Origin: Campylobacterales bacterium
GTDB taxonomy: Bacteria > Campylobacterota > Campylobacteria > Campylobacterales > QNZT01
NCBI GenBank assembly: GCA_027023405.1
Contig: JALVVN010000040.1
Span: forward strand, 1 to 34,708
DNA length: 34,708 bases
Direction: 5' to 3'
Made by a program: the position numbers and the translations under genes
Shown: piece by piece, positions 9,537-17,688 of the stretch
How positions within the stretch are numbered: position 1 is the stretch's first letter
Layout of the letters: each line of letters begins with the position of its first letter
Notes under the pieces: model-generated
Told to the model about the DNA's origin: nothing
The model's database searches: none
Seen by the model: only the letters and a program-made list of their open reading frames with translations

Positions 9537-10247
9537 CTACTTAAGTGTAGAGATATACGCAGCTACTGCTTTGATATCATCATCGCTAAGTCCAGCTGCT
9601 TGACCTTTCATGACACCTTTCATCGCACCACCGTAAGTACCGTCTTTGTAGCCGTGAAGTGCTTTCTCAACTTTCGCTGCATCCCAGCCACCGATCACAT
9701 GACTTGCACCAAGTGCTTTTTTCTCAGCCTTTTGTCCGTGACATGCCGCACATTTTGTAAAGATTTTCGCACCTGCTGCTGCCGCGTCACCACCTGCTGC
9801 TGCCTCTTTTGCCGCACCTGTCGCCGCTGCTGCTGCGCCTGTTGCTTTCTCCGCACCCTCTTTCGCTGTATCAGCTGCTTTTTTAGCTGTCTCTTTTGCA
9901 GCGTCAGTCGCTTTTTCAGCTGTCTCTTTGACTGCCTCTTTTGCACTACTTGCCGCATCTTTTGCACCTTCTACCGCTGCACCTGCTGCATCTTTTGCTG
10001 CATCTTTTGCTTTCTCAGCCGCATTTGCAACCGCATCTTTAGCCGCATCTGCAACACTTGCACCGTTTTTGACTGCGTCCACTGCACCGGCTGCTGCATC
10101 TTTTGCACCCTCTTTTGCCGCATCTACCGCACTACTAGCTGCCTGTTTGGCGCTATCGACTGCATTTCCTGCTGTCTCTTTCAATGTATCACCACATCCT
10201 ACGAGTAGTGAAGCCACAACCAATGAATATAAAAAAGTTTTCTTCAT
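9537..10247 (-). CDS. Lipid-anchored cytochrome c on a long Ala/Lys stalk
   Basis: 236 residues. The lipobox LLVGC ends at C18. Residues of about 22-158 are almost only Ala, Lys, Glu, Asp, Thr and Gly in AKDAA/AKEGA-type units, like LEA or apolipoprotein amphipathic helices. The last 75 residues are a small class I cytochrome c with CAACH (166-170) and an axial Met in MKGVMKGQ (209 or 213). It is a periplasmic electron carrier tethered to a membrane; the partner enzyme is unknown. I chose the ATG at 10247: AGGAG is 10 bases upstream and MKKTFLY starts a clean signal peptide. A frame reading to 10286 has no such support. The stalk is unusually long for this cytochrome family. Confidence 0.9.
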   Translation of the reverse strand: MKKTFLYSLVVASLLVGCGDTLKETAGNAVDSAKQAASSAVDAAKEGAKDAAAGAVDAVKNGASVADAAKDAVANAAEKAKDAAKDAAGAAVEGAKDAASSAKEAVKETAEKATDAAKETAKKAADTAKEGAEKATGAAAAATGAAKEAAAGGDAAAAGAKIFTKCAACHGQKAEKKALGASHVIGGWDAAKVEKALHGYKDGTYGGAMKGVMKGQAAGLSDDDIKAVAAYISTLK

Positions 10248-10349
10248 TTGTTCTTTTCTCCTAATTAAATGAATTTGCATGGACATTTTACCCCCTTTTT
10301 GTTAAAAACAACTTTGCTTATGATTTAAATTCTAATTTTTTGGGGTTCT

Positions 10350-10934
10350 CTATGAAATAGGTTTTGGATTTTCAAACTCTTCTCCGGCAAGCAGTTTCTC
10401 CCACATTTTTGGATCTTGCCACTCTTTGCACACTTGCTCACTAAAGATGATCTCTTTGAGGTCAATTTTACCCATCTGTTCATTGTAAGCATCTTCTCGA
10501 AAACCTTGCGCATATCCCGTATCGGTTTCATGGACGATCACACTGTGAAGTCGCACACCCTTCTCGCCGTTTTTCATCTTGGTTTGTGCCAAAATACGAT
10601 CCACCGCTAAAAAAATCACCCGACTAAACTGCTCCGCAGACGGAGAGACCGGCAACATCACCCAACGCAATGAATAGCGCTTAATTGCCTCAATATAGTC
10701 ACTATCATCTCCACTCCAAATCGCCGTCGCATGATCAAACGAATCGATAAAATCCTTAATTGTCGTCTTTGTCAAGCCAAAATCATACACCATCTGCCCC
10801 TGATCAAGATAGTTTGACTCAAAGAGAACTTCTATCTTATAGGAGTGCCCATGCAAACTAAATTTGCACCGTTCACTCGTACAGTTACGCACAATATGGG
10901 CATTTTCAAACTTAAAAAGTTTTCGTATGATCAT
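10350..10934 (-). CDS. queD: 6-carboxytetrahydropterin synthase (QueD family)
   Basis: 194 residues, longer than E. coli QueD (about 120). It makes 6-carboxy-tetrahydropterin from dihydroneopterin triphosphate for preQ0/queuosine. Zinc ligands are H13 in FENAH and H28/H30 in LHGHS. The likely catalytic cysteine is C23 in CKFSLHGH, with D67/H68 in FDHAT and the glutamate in HETDTGYA completing the site. The extra C-terminal tail, from about residue 150, matches nothing I recognise. The ATG overlaps the queE stop by 4 bases, so QueE and QueD, consecutive enzymes of the pathway, are coupled. Confidence 0.92.
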   Translation of the reverse strand: MIIRKLFKFENAHIVRNCTSERCKFSLHGHSYKIEVLFESNYLDQGQMVYDFGLTKTTIKDFIDSFDHATAIWSGDDSDYIEAIKRYSLRWVMLPVSPSAEQFSRVIFLAVDRILAQTKMKNGEKGVRLHSVIVHETDTGYAQGFREDAYNEQMGKIDLKEIIFSEQVCKEWQDPKMWEKLLAGEEFENPKPIS

Positions 10935-11680
10935 CTCCCCTCCTCATTGCTCCATAAGCGAATATGCATCCTATCAACATAGCGGTAGCCGTTTTGGATG
11001 CACAACTGTGCGACATCTTTGTCATATCTGGTGAGCTCCTGTGCCGTACTTCCCATCGGCATACAGTAGATAGGTACTGTTCCAAATGCTTTGGTAATCA
11101 TCGCGATCTCTTCCCTCTCCTGCGCCTCACCTCTCACAACAAACTTGAAAAATGACTCTTTCACATTTGCCACAATCGCCTCAATCGCTCTATGGTTGAG
11201 GCGCTTCTCTTGAGGTTCGCCACTATTTTTAAGCTTGACACTCATCGAAAAGATCATCTCTTTATAGATAGGATAGCGTTCAAAATCGATAAAAATCGTC
11301 GCATTGGTTTCAAAAGTCACACGAATACCCTTTTGGCAACAAAACTCCAAAAGCCCAATCAACACCGGCGACGGGTAATGAAGAAGCGGTTCACCACCCG
11401 TGATCACCAGATCGGGTAGAAAATCGACCTTTTGCAGATAACTCTCTACAATAGCGACAAGATCATCAACCCGCTCCCAACGATCGCCAAACTGCTTCTC
11501 ATGTACCGCCTTGAGTGAATCACATCCGATCACCCCATCGATCTCCACGCCAAAACCTCTGCAACCCAAGTTGCATCCGCCTAGTCGAATAAAGATCGAA
11601 GGTACCCCCGCATAGCGCCCCTCACCCTGAAAGGAGTAAAAGTGCTCCACCAAGGGAACGGTTTTAGCCACCTGTTTCAT
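10931..11680 (-). CDS. queE: 7-carboxy-7-deazaguanine synthase (radical SAM, QueE family)
   Basis: 249 residues. It rearranges 6-carboxy-tetrahydropterin to 7-carboxy-7-deazaguanine. Typical QueE signs are [20 protein letters not shown] before the cluster motif and ITGGEPLLH after it. The cluster cysteines are unusual: C36 and C40 are spaced CX3C, but the expected CX2C partner is Phe, and the next Cys is C53 in IGCDS (CX3CX12C). I chose the ATG at 11680, which begins just before the conserved core and overlaps the end of moaA by 17 bases. Upstream ATGs at 11704 and 11800 are possible but would sit deep in moaA. It is coupled to queD. Confidence 0.9.
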   Translation of the reverse strand: MKQVAKTVPLVEHFYSFQGEGRYAGVPSIFIRLGGCNLGCRGFGVEIDGVIGCDSLKAVHEKQFGDRWERVDDLVAIVESYLQKVDFLPDLVITGGEPLLHYPSPVLIGLLEFCCQKGIRVTFETNATIFIDFERYPIYKEMIFSMSVKLKNSGEPQEKRLNHRAIEAIVANVKESFFKFVVRGEAQEREEIAMITKAFGTVPIYCMPMGSTAQELTRYDKDVAQLCIQNGYRYVDRMHIRLWSNEEGR

Positions 11681-12629
11681 AAAAGGCTCGATTTGAGAGC
11701 TCATTCTCATCTTCATTCCAGCGGTTTTTCTCCGGCTTGTCACGAAGCACTTGTCGTAGCACTTCAACCGCTGCTTCAATATCCCCTTTTTGCACCGCAT
11801 CTTTGATACTCATCGCCTCATCAAAGTAGAGACAAGGGATCAAAAAGCCCTCCGCCGTGAGTCGAATGCGGTTACAGCTCTCACAAAAATCATGTTTGTG
11901 CGGATCGATGAGCCCGAAGCGATACCCATCCTCCAGCTTATAGGCAAAACTCGGACTACTTCCCTGACGGCCGATCTTCTCGATACGATATTTTTCTTTG
12001 ATCTTCTCAAGGATCTCTTTGCCGAGTAATCCTTTGATCTGATGATTTGCCATCGCGTTTTCCATATACTCGATAAAACGAATCTCAATCCCTCTCTCTT
12101 TGGCAAAATCGAGCAGATCCACAATCTCATCCTCATTGACGCCTTTGAGCGGCACCATGTTGATCTTCACCCCAAGTCCCACGCGAAGCGACTCTTCAAT
12201 CCCCTCCAACACAGAACCAAGCACCTCTTTTTGAGCGATCTCCTTTGCCACTTGCGGTTTGAGTGAATCGAGTGAAATATTGAGTCGTTTCAGCCCGGCA
12301 TCTTTAAGCTTTTGCGCCGTCTGTTTCAAGAGATAGCCGTTGGTCGTGAGGGCAAGATCGACGGCTGGGTTATGGTTGTAGATCATCGCGACAAACTTAT
12401 CGAGATCCTCTCTCAGAAGCGGTTCACCACCCGTGATGCGCACCTTCGTGATCCCCTCATCCATCGCCGCTTTGATAAAGAGAAACAGCTCCTCAAAGCT
12501 CAACAGATTCTCTTTGGGCTTCCATGAGAAGGGTTTATCAGGCATACAATATTGACAACGAAAATTACACCGTTCCGTCACCGAAACTCTCAAATAATCC
12601 ACTTTCCGCCCGTGACCGTCTATCAGCAT
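11664..12629 (-). CDS. moaA: GTP 3',8-cyclase
   Basis: 321 residues. This radical-SAM enzyme starts molybdenum cofactor synthesis from GTP. The N-terminal 4Fe-4S cysteines are C21, C25 and C28 (CNFRCQYC). The second cluster is C249, C252 and C266 (FCESCNRIR...LIPC). The C-terminal Gly-Gly tail typical of MoaA is kept. A purine-rich GGGGAAGT stretch precedes the ATG, and an extended -10 box lies about 40 bases upstream. It is the first gene of a moaA-queE-queD run, an arrangement pairing two radical-SAM enzymes of different pathways that both start from GTP-derived metabolites. Confidence 0.97.
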   Translation of the reverse strand: MLIDGHGRKVDYLRVSVTERCNFRCQYCMPDKPFSWKPKENLLSFEELFLFIKAAMDEGITKVRITGGEPLLREDLDKFVAMIYNHNPAVDLALTTNGYLLKQTAQKLKDAGLKRLNISLDSLKPQVAKEIAQKEVLGSVLEGIEESLRVGLGVKINMVPLKGVNEDEIVDLLDFAKERGIEIRFIEYMENAMANHQIKGLLGKEILEKIKEKYRIEKIGRQGSSPSFAYKLEDGYRFGLIDPHKHDFCESCNRIRLTAEGFLIPCLYFDEAMSIKDAVQKGDIEAAVEVLRQVLRDKPEKNRWNEDENELSNRAFYETGG

Positions 12630-12667
12630 ACTTCCCCACCCCTAAAAAGATTTTAACTATTGACGAT

Positions 12668-12676
12668 ATTGTAGCA
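12668..12676 (-). promoter_or_regulatory. Probable extended -10 promoter for moaA-queE-queD
   Basis: On the minus strand the sequence reads TGCTACAAT, a good extended -10 element, leaving a leader of roughly 30 bases before the moaA ATG. No clear -35 is seen, which is common in this phylum. Confidence 0.45.
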
Positions 12677-12703
12677 TAGAAATCAACAAAAAAGGAGTTT
12701 ACG

Positions 12704-13216
12704 ATGAGTAAACCGATTCCCACCAATCAGGAACGGGTCATGAATGTGGATGATTTTATCGTCTCAAAGACCGATCTCAAAGGTCACATTACCTATTGTA
12801 ATGAGATCTTTATGGAGATGGCAGCAATGACGGAGGAGGAGCTACTTGGCAAACCTCATAACATTGTTCGACATCCTGAGATGCCCAAAGCAGTTTTCAA
12901 ACTTCTGTGGAATTATGTGCAAAACGGCAGAGAGATCTTTGCTTATGTCAAAAACCTCTCAGCGGACGGATCTTTTTACTGGGTCTATGCCAATGTCACC
13001 CCCTCTTATGATCACAACCACAATATTATCGGTTATTACTCGATTCGTATCAAACCCAATCCTGCAGCACTAGAGATCATCAAACCCCTCTATGCCAAAA
13101 TGTTAGAAATAGAGAAAAGCGAAGGGGTTGATGCCTCTGTTAACTATCTCGCAAATGTATTAAAAGAGAAAGGAGTTTCAAGCTATGACGAGTTTATCAT
13201 CAACATCCAAGGCTAA
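12704..13216 (+). CDS. Aer/CetB-like PAS sensor protein
   Basis: 170 residues, no membrane segment. The PAS core carries the Aer-type FAD-binding signature [14 protein letters not shown] (49-62), and W93 in FYWVYAN follows. In Aer and CetB this fold binds FAD and reports redox or energy state. The protein has no signalling domain of its own. The next gene is a chemoreceptor signalling protein, so the two probably act as a split Aer, like CetB with CetA in Campylobacter. It is preceded by AAAGGAG and overlaps the receptor gene by 32 bases. Flavin binding is inferred from the motif. Confidence 0.9.
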   Translation: MSKPIPTNQERVMNVDDFIVSKTDLKGHITYCNEIFMEMAAMTEEELLGKPHNIVRHPEMPKAVFKLLWNYVQNGREIFAYVKNLSADGSFYWVYANVTPSYDHNHNIIGYYSIRIKPNPAALEIIKPLYAKMLEIEKSEGVDASVNYLANVLKEKGVSSYDEFIINIQG

Positions 13217-14504
13217 AAAAAGCACTAAGGCGGTTCAGGACGATTTAGGAGAAAAAATTTCTTATGTAACCGAACAAGCATCTTTGGGCAATTTAGAAGT
13301 TCGTATCACCGGTATTGATCCCACACACCCACTTGCTCGTGCCGCTTGGAATATCAACAACATGCTCGATCAGATGGAAGCACTCATGCGAGGGACAAGT
13401 AGCGCTATCAGCGAAGCGAGTAAAGGAAACACTTACCGCAAAGTCTTTTGTCAAGGGCTTAAAGGGAGTTTTAAAGAGACTTGTAGTGTCAACCAAACAG
13501 CGGTTCAAGCGATTAGCGATGCGGCAAAAGAGCAACTCAAATCCAATCTCGCACTCGAATTTGAAGAGATCAGCGGTGGCATCGCAAAATCTATTAATAT
13601 CATACAAAATGAGATTTTAGAGGCGATGGATCAAATGGAGAAGGTTGCAGACTTATCAACCGAAACTTCCAAAAAGTCGAATGATGCCCTTCACACCACA
13701 CAAGAGCTCTCAAGCAAACTTAGTAATTTAATGGAGCTTATCAACAATGTTGCAATGGCTATCAGCTCACTCGCCGATCGTACCCAAGAGATCTCAACCG
13801 TCGTATCCCTCATCAAAGATATTGCCGATCAGACAAATCTTCTCGCACTCAATGCCGCTATCGAAGCGGCAAGAGCGGGTGAGCACGGTCGCGGTTTTGC
13901 CGTCGTCGCCGATGAGGTAAGACAGCTGGCTGAACGCACACAAAAGGCGACAAGTGAGATCTCCATCACCATCCAAACCCTCCAGCAAGAGACGACACAG
14001 ATACAGTCAGATGCCGAAGAGGTCAATGAGATCGCCAACACTTCAGGAGAGACGGTAGAAAACTTCCAACTCGCACTCGAAGAGTTTAACAAAAATGCGA
14101 ACGAAACTGCCAAATTGGGTGAGAATACAAAAGAGAAGATCTTTATCACCTCTATCAAGTCTGATCATATTGTCTTTAAAGCCAATGCGTACAAAACCGT
14201 TCTACACGATGCGGGCAATATCAGTACCCAAGTCAATCACCATCAGTGCCGATTCGGTCGATGGTACGAGGGAGAGGGTAAAGAGAAATACGGCAAGCTC
14301 AAAAGCTTCAAAGCGATTAATAATGCACACGCGGATGTACATACATTTGCCAATAAAAATATTGACCTCACAGATGAGGAACTCACACAAGAGATGGCGC
14401 CAGAACTTATTCAAAACTTTAAAGATATGGAGAGTGCTAGTGAAAAACTCTTTGACGATCTCGATACCTTCTATGAGGAGCTTATCTCCACAAAAGAGGC
14501 ATAG
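13185..14504 (+). CDS. Soluble chemoreceptor (MCP signalling domain plus CZB zinc-binding domain)
   Basis: 439 residues without any membrane segment. A HAMP-like region lies at about 35-110. The conserved MCP hairpin runs from about 205 to 262 with [20 protein letters not shown] at its tip. A C-terminal CZB domain follows, with H328, C355 in CRFGRWY, H382 and H386 as the zinc set. It should pass signals to CheA/CheW in the cytoplasm, with the overlapping PAS protein as its sensor. The ATG inside the PAS gene is well supported by AAAGGAG at 13169-13175. Its 3' end overlaps the convergent uracil glycosylase gene by 23 bases. Confidence 0.93.
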   Translation: MTSLSSTSKAKKSTKAVQDDLGEKISYVTEQASLGNLEVRITGIDPTHPLARAAWNINNMLDQMEALMRGTSSAISEASKGNTYRKVFCQGLKGSFKETCSVNQTAVQAISDAAKEQLKSNLALEFEEISGGIAKSINIIQNEILEAMDQMEKVADLSTETSKKSNDALHTTQELSSKLSNLMELINNVAMAISSLADRTQEISTVVSLIKDIADQTNLLALNAAIEAARAGEHGRGFAVVADEVRQLAERTQKATSEISITIQTLQQETTQIQSDAEEVNEIANTSGETVENFQLALEEFNKNANETAKLGENTKEKIFITSIKSDHIVFKANAYKTVLHDAGNISTQVNHHQCRFGRWYEGEGKEKYGKLKSFKAINNAHADVHTFANKNIDLTDEELTQEMAPELIQNFKDMESASEKLFDDLDTFYEELISTKEA

Positions 14505-15186
14505 AGGAGAAGAGTCGATGTACCGTGGTATCATCAATAAAAGAGAGATTGTAGGGGTGGGGCATCGTATGCTTCACCATACCTTGCGTCTGCTCAAACT
14601 TTCCCAACAAATCCGCCATCTTCCCAAACAAAATCAGCTCAATACCCTCATCTTTGATCGCCCCCAACAGTGACTGCATAAAGGGTTTCCATGATTTGAT
14701 ATGCTTTGTACTCTCTTTTTTATCGGTAAAGACAAGTGCTGTATTGAGTAGCATCACGCCGCTTTTTTCAAAGTTTTTGCGAAGTTCATCGGCGGTTTGA
14801 ATCATTCCGATCTTATCAATCTTTGCGATCGCCTCTTGACTGCGATCCTCGTCCAGTTTCCCCTCCAAAACCAAAAGCATCTTGATAAAGTTGCGCAAAC
14901 TTGTCGCACGATTGACCTCTTTGCTCAAGCCAGTTTGGGAAAAAATATTATTGACTTTACCATCGATAAAGGCATAGCCAATCGCACTCTCGCGTCTAGG
15001 ATAGGGATCCTGACCAAAAAGAATATAGCGCGTCTGTGAGAGCGGGAGGGTAAAGGCATTGAGAAAATTAGATTTGTCGGGGAAATAGCCACGATCGTTC
15101 TCCAAAAAGTGACGATAATCCCGATCGAGCGCTCCATACGCCTCTTCTAAGATCGGGTGCCATGAGGGGTGGGCTTTGGAGATCAT
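14482..15186 (-). CDS. Divergent uracil-DNA glycosylase family protein
   Basis: 234 residues. It has the uracil glycosylase water-activating motif GQDPY with D60, the LLNTALV stretch (146-152) that corresponds to the uracil-binding Asn segment, and a late HPYNLS (210-215) in place of HPSPLS. The canonical His after GQDPY is Pro (GQDPYP). It is probably a base-excision repair enzyme removing uracil from DNA, but it is not a standard Ung; the substrate range is uncertain. The start overlaps the upstream coiled-coil gene by 4 bases, and the end overlaps the convergent chemoreceptor gene. Confidence 0.8.
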   Translation of the reverse strand: MISKAHPSWHPILEEAYGALDRDYRHFLENDRGYFPDKSNFLNAFTLPLSQTRYILFGQDPYPRRESAIGYAFIDGKVNNIFSQTGLSKEVNRATSLRNFIKMLLVLEGKLDEDRSQEAIAKIDKIGMIQTADELRKNFEKSGVMLLNTALVFTDKKESTKHIKSWKPFMQSLLGAIKDEGIELILFGKMADLLGKFEQTQGMVKHTMPHPYNLSFIDDTTVHRLFSSMPLLWR

Positions 15187-15689
15187 TTTTTGAGTTTTGC
15201 CAAACGAAGCATCAAATCGATTTCACCCACACCGATACGCGTGAGTTTTGAAATCTCTTCGATACTTTTTCCCTCTTTATAGAGTGTGATGACGCGCTCC
15301 TCGTAGCGACTTGTGTCCGTGAGATTCTCTTGCGTTCGTGGTACATTTCGTATCTCACCGATCTTCTCATCAACCTTTTTTTCCAGTTTTTCTAGTCGAT
15401 CTTCGATTGCTTTGAGCGCACGAATGGTACGAAGAAGCGGTTCCCCTACTTCACTCAATTTACCGTCAAATCGATCTTCGAGTTTGAGTATCAGCTCTTT
15501 GAGATCACTCTTAGACTCCTTTTGCGGGAGGGGTTGATTTTCAAGGCGATGGAGTCTGCTTTGAATATCATCGATCGCACTCTCATAGGCTTGCAACTTT
15601 TGAAAAACACTCTGATCACGAAAATAGAAAAAGGCAATGAGTAACAACAACACAATCGCAAAAGCGATAAAAATCAACATCTCAAACAC
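15183..15689 (-). CDS. Conserved membrane-anchored coiled-coil protein, unknown function
   Basis: 168 residues. One N-terminal membrane helix (about 4-23) is followed by a long charged coiled coil (about 30-120). A C-terminal helix-turn-helix-like stretch ends it (RYEERVITLYKEGKSIEEISKLTRIGVGEIDLML). I do not recognise a named family. The gene overlaps its neighbours on both sides (8 bases with the upstream gene, 4 with the glycosylase), so it belongs to one transcript. The HTH-like end resembles that of DUF6115-type proteins, but this is tentative. Confidence 0.82.
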   Translation of the reverse strand: MFEMLIFIAFAIVLLLLIAFFYFRDQSVFQKLQAYESAIDDIQSRLHRLENQPLPQKESKSDLKELILKLEDRFDGKLSEVGEPLLRTIRALKAIEDRLEKLEKKVDEKIGEIRNVPRTQENLTDTSRYEERVITLYKEGKSIEEISKLTRIGVGEIDLMLRLAKLKK

Positions 15690-16209
15690 GCTGTTTTCCT
15701 TTGGCTTCTCGAATCATCACCCTCTCTCGTGCCGCGACATAGGCATTCCAATCTTTTTCATCTTTGTCATGAATCCGTATGAGCTTTGCGATCTTCGTAT
15801 CGATCCCTTCGATGAAAACCGGAATTTCTCGTTTCGGGAAGAGAGGCATCTGAATACGCATATAGTAGTGCACCCCCTGCTCCAACCGCTCCTCCTCCAA
15901 ATGAATATGCTCAAAACCGATCGCATCGATCTCTGTTTGTAGTGGGAGAGAAAGGAGTAACTTCTCCTCATCTTTTACGATGTCGGTCAAACGATCGATC
16001 TTTTTGTGTAGCTCCACTAGGAGTGTCAAGAGTACCTGATCACTCTCACTCGTCTCTCCTTTGGCTTTGGCGATCTTCAGCCACTGCCCGATAGCATCCT
16101 CCTCATATTCGCTCATCGATTGAAACTCTCGCTCATACGCTTCTTGATTGGTCTCGATAGGAGCATAGTGACAAACTAAAGGGGCATTAACAAATCGAAT
16201 CTCACTCAT
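15682..16209 (-). CDS. Conserved cytosolic protein, possibly PilZ-like
   Basis: 175 residues, soluble and acidic. It has an N-terminal helical half (SEYEEDAIGQWLKIAKAKGE, then a helical EL-rich stretch) and a beta-rich second half (GVHYYMRIQMPLFPKREIPVF) that resembles a PilZ barrel, the cyclic-di-GMP-binding fold. The usual RxxxR...DxSxxG signature is not evident, so ligand binding is not supported. It sits 3 bases after mqnP and overlaps the coiled-coil gene. Function unknown. Confidence 0.8.
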   Translation of the reverse strand: MSEIRFVNAPLVCHYAPIETNQEAYEREFQSMSEYEEDAIGQWLKIAKAKGETSESDQVLLTLLVELHKKIDRLTDIVKDEEKLLLSLPLQTEIDAIGFEHIHLEEERLEQGVHYYMRIQMPLFPKREIPVFIEGIDTKIAKLIRIHDKDEKDWNAYVAARERVMIREAKGKQRV

Positions 16210-16212
16210 ACT

Positions 16213-17070
16213 TTAAAAGACCTCATCTAATATCACAAAAATTAAAAATATTATACCAAGATAGCCATTAAGCGTAAAAAATGCTCGATCGATTTGGGTA
16301 AAATCGCGTGCAACGATCCGATGCTCCATCGCCAATATTGCACCACTCATGCCCACAACAAGATAGGTCAAAAATCCACTATCACTCGTGTAAGCAAACC
16401 CAATCCAAAAGATCACCGCCAAAAGATGAAAGAGTTTGGCGATCAAAAAGGTCTTCTCTTTGCCAAATCGAGAGGGGATGGAGTGGAGATTGTGCTTTTT
16501 GTCAAACTCGATATCCTGCAGTGAATAGAGCAGATCAAAACCCGCCACCCAAAACATCACACCCATCGCCAGTAGCACCGACCACAGTGTCACCTCCGCC
16601 TTGACCGCAACCACCCCCGCGATCGGTGCCAACCCGAGTGAAAGCCCCAAGATCAGATGCGCCAGTGATGAAAAGCGCTTAAAAAGGGAGTAGGACGCCA
16701 ATATGATCAAAATCGGTACAGAGAGCTTAAACGCAAGATCATTGATTAGATATGCGACAAAGACAAAGATCGCCCCGTTGAGTAGTGTAAAAATTAGCAC
16801 ACTTTGCGCACCCAAACGCCCATCCACACTCGGTCGCGAAGCGGTACGGGGATTTTTCGCATCTATATCGCGATCGGCGTAGCGGTTAAAACCCATCGCA
16901 AAGTTTCGCGCACTCACCGCCGCCAAAATCCCCAAACCAAAAAGTTTCCATCCAAACCACCCTTTTGCCGCAACCACCATTGCGATAAAGATAAAGGGGA
17001 GTGAAAAGATAGAGTGCTTGAACATGACAAGTTCATTGAGATTACGAAGTAACTTTACCAAATTTTGCAA
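16213..17070 (-). CDS. mqnP: UbiA-family prenyltransferase, probable MqnP of the futalosine menaquinone pathway
   Basis: 285 residues, mostly membrane helices. Both Asp-rich prenyl-diphosphate motifs are present: N62xxxD66xxxD70 in NRYADRDID, and D186/D190 in YSLQDIEFD. It attaches the polyprenyl tail to the quinone head group in the inner membrane. Campylobacterota make menaquinone by the futalosine route, where MqnP does this step; no other mqn gene is in view, so that assignment rests on the phylum. Translation appears to start at TTG (17070), since the first ATG would cut into the first conserved helix. Confidence 0.88.
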   Translation of the reverse strand: MQNLVKLLRNLNELVMFKHSIFSLPFIFIAMVVAAKGWFGWKLFGLGILAAVSARNFAMGFNRYADRDIDAKNPRTASRPSVDGRLGAQSVLIFTLLNGAIFVFVAYLINDLAFKLSVPILIILASYSLFKRFSSLAHLILGLSLGLAPIAGVVAVKAEVTLWSVLLAMGVMFWVAGFDLLYSLQDIEFDKKHNLHSIPSRFGKEKTFLIAKLFHLLAVIFWIGFAYTSDSGFLTYLVVGMSGAILAMEHRIVARDFTQIDRAFFTLNGYLGIIFLIFVILDEVF

Positions 17071-17153
17071 TTTTTCTCTCTAATTATGAAATAATTATGA
17101 TCTTACAGAAAAAAAGCTGAAAAATAGATAGATTTTTGTAAAAAAAAGTTTTC

Positions 17154-17187
17154 TTTTTGGCACCGCTAGTAAAGCGGGTGCCAAAAA
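17154..17187 (-). terminator. Hairpin terminator after the PKD-like lipoprotein
   Basis: Near-perfect stem TTTTTGGCACC-GCT with AGCGGGTGCCAAAAA, directly after the stop of the gene ending at 17188. A T-run follows a few bases later on the minus strand. Confidence 0.7.
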
Positions 17188-17682
17188 TTAATTGGTTTTG
17201 ATAGATTTGGTTGTAGACGCTGTTTTGCCCTCATCATCCGTCACTGTAAGTGTAGCATTAATTTCACCATTATTAAGTGCTTCATTTTGGCAAGTGTCAT
17301 TGGTATCAGTGTTAGCAAATCTGAAAACTGCCTTTACACCGGCACTCGTATTGATATCAACACATGCAGGTGAGAAAGTATGTGAAAAGTGCCACTGATA
17401 TTTTGTGATACTCTGATTGTTCTCATCATTATCCTGACTTCTGCTGCCATCATAGATAAAAGGATTCTCAATGTGCGTTCTATCAATGGTATATTCGCCA
17501 AGGCTTGGTACATAAGTGTGTGTTGTAGAATTCAAATCAATAATCGCTACCGGATCTTTATACTCTATTTTAGGAGCACCTACTCCCTCGGTTGTTCTTT
17601 CGCAATCTCCACCTCGATCACCACATCCACTTAATAGTGCTACTGCCAATAGTGTTGTTGCAAATATCTCTTTTTTCATCAT
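17188..17682 (-). CDS. Lipoprotein with PKD/Ig-like beta domain
   Basis: 164 residues. The signal peptide has lipobox LLSGC (C20). The mature part reads like a PKD domain: an early DPVAIIDLNSTTHTYV strand, a central FIYDGSRSQDNDENNQSITKYQWHFS (core YDGSRSQD...YQW), and the closing LTVTDDEGKTASTTKSI typical of PKD folds. It is likely an envelope-exposed binding or structural protein. It starts 6 bases after the ompA-like stop with its own AGGAG, so the two are co-transcribed and may share a location at the outer membrane. No partner can be named. Confidence 0.85.
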   Translation of the reverse strand: MMKKEIFATTLLAVALLSGCGDRGGDCERTTEGVGAPKIEYKDPVAIIDLNSTTHTYVPSLGEYTIDRTHIENPFIYDGSRSQDNDENNQSITKYQWHFSHTFSPACVDINTSAGVKAVFRFANTDTNDTCQNEALNNGEINATLTVTDDEGKTASTTKSIKTN

Positions 17683-17688
17683 CTCTCC

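Noticed and set aside
9690-10150. Repeated GCATCTTTTGC units as a CRISPR or tandem DNA repeat
   Set aside because: The units are short, irregular, in frame and explained by the Ala/Lys codons of the stalk; no spacers are present.
9600-10208. Cys-rich 202-residue frame on the plus strand
   Set aside because: It is the complement of the Ala/Lys-rich stalk of the cytochrome gene; the repeated GCA/GCT codons produce it. No ribosome site or family likeness.
9928-10272. Ala/Ser-rich plus-strand frame opposite the cytochrome gene
   Set aside because: Another mirror of the low-complexity stalk; no independent support.
13185-13216. Frameshift splitting one Aer gene into PAS and receptor parts
   Set aside because: The second gene has its own well-placed AAAGGAG and ATG, and separate PAS and receptor genes are normal in this phylum (CetA/CetB).
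17057-17070. CCAAATTTTGCA at the start of mqnP as a fifth repeat copy
   Set aside because: Only 12 bases match, it lies within codons of the conserved N-terminal region, and the flanking TTAAC and ATTA parts are absent.
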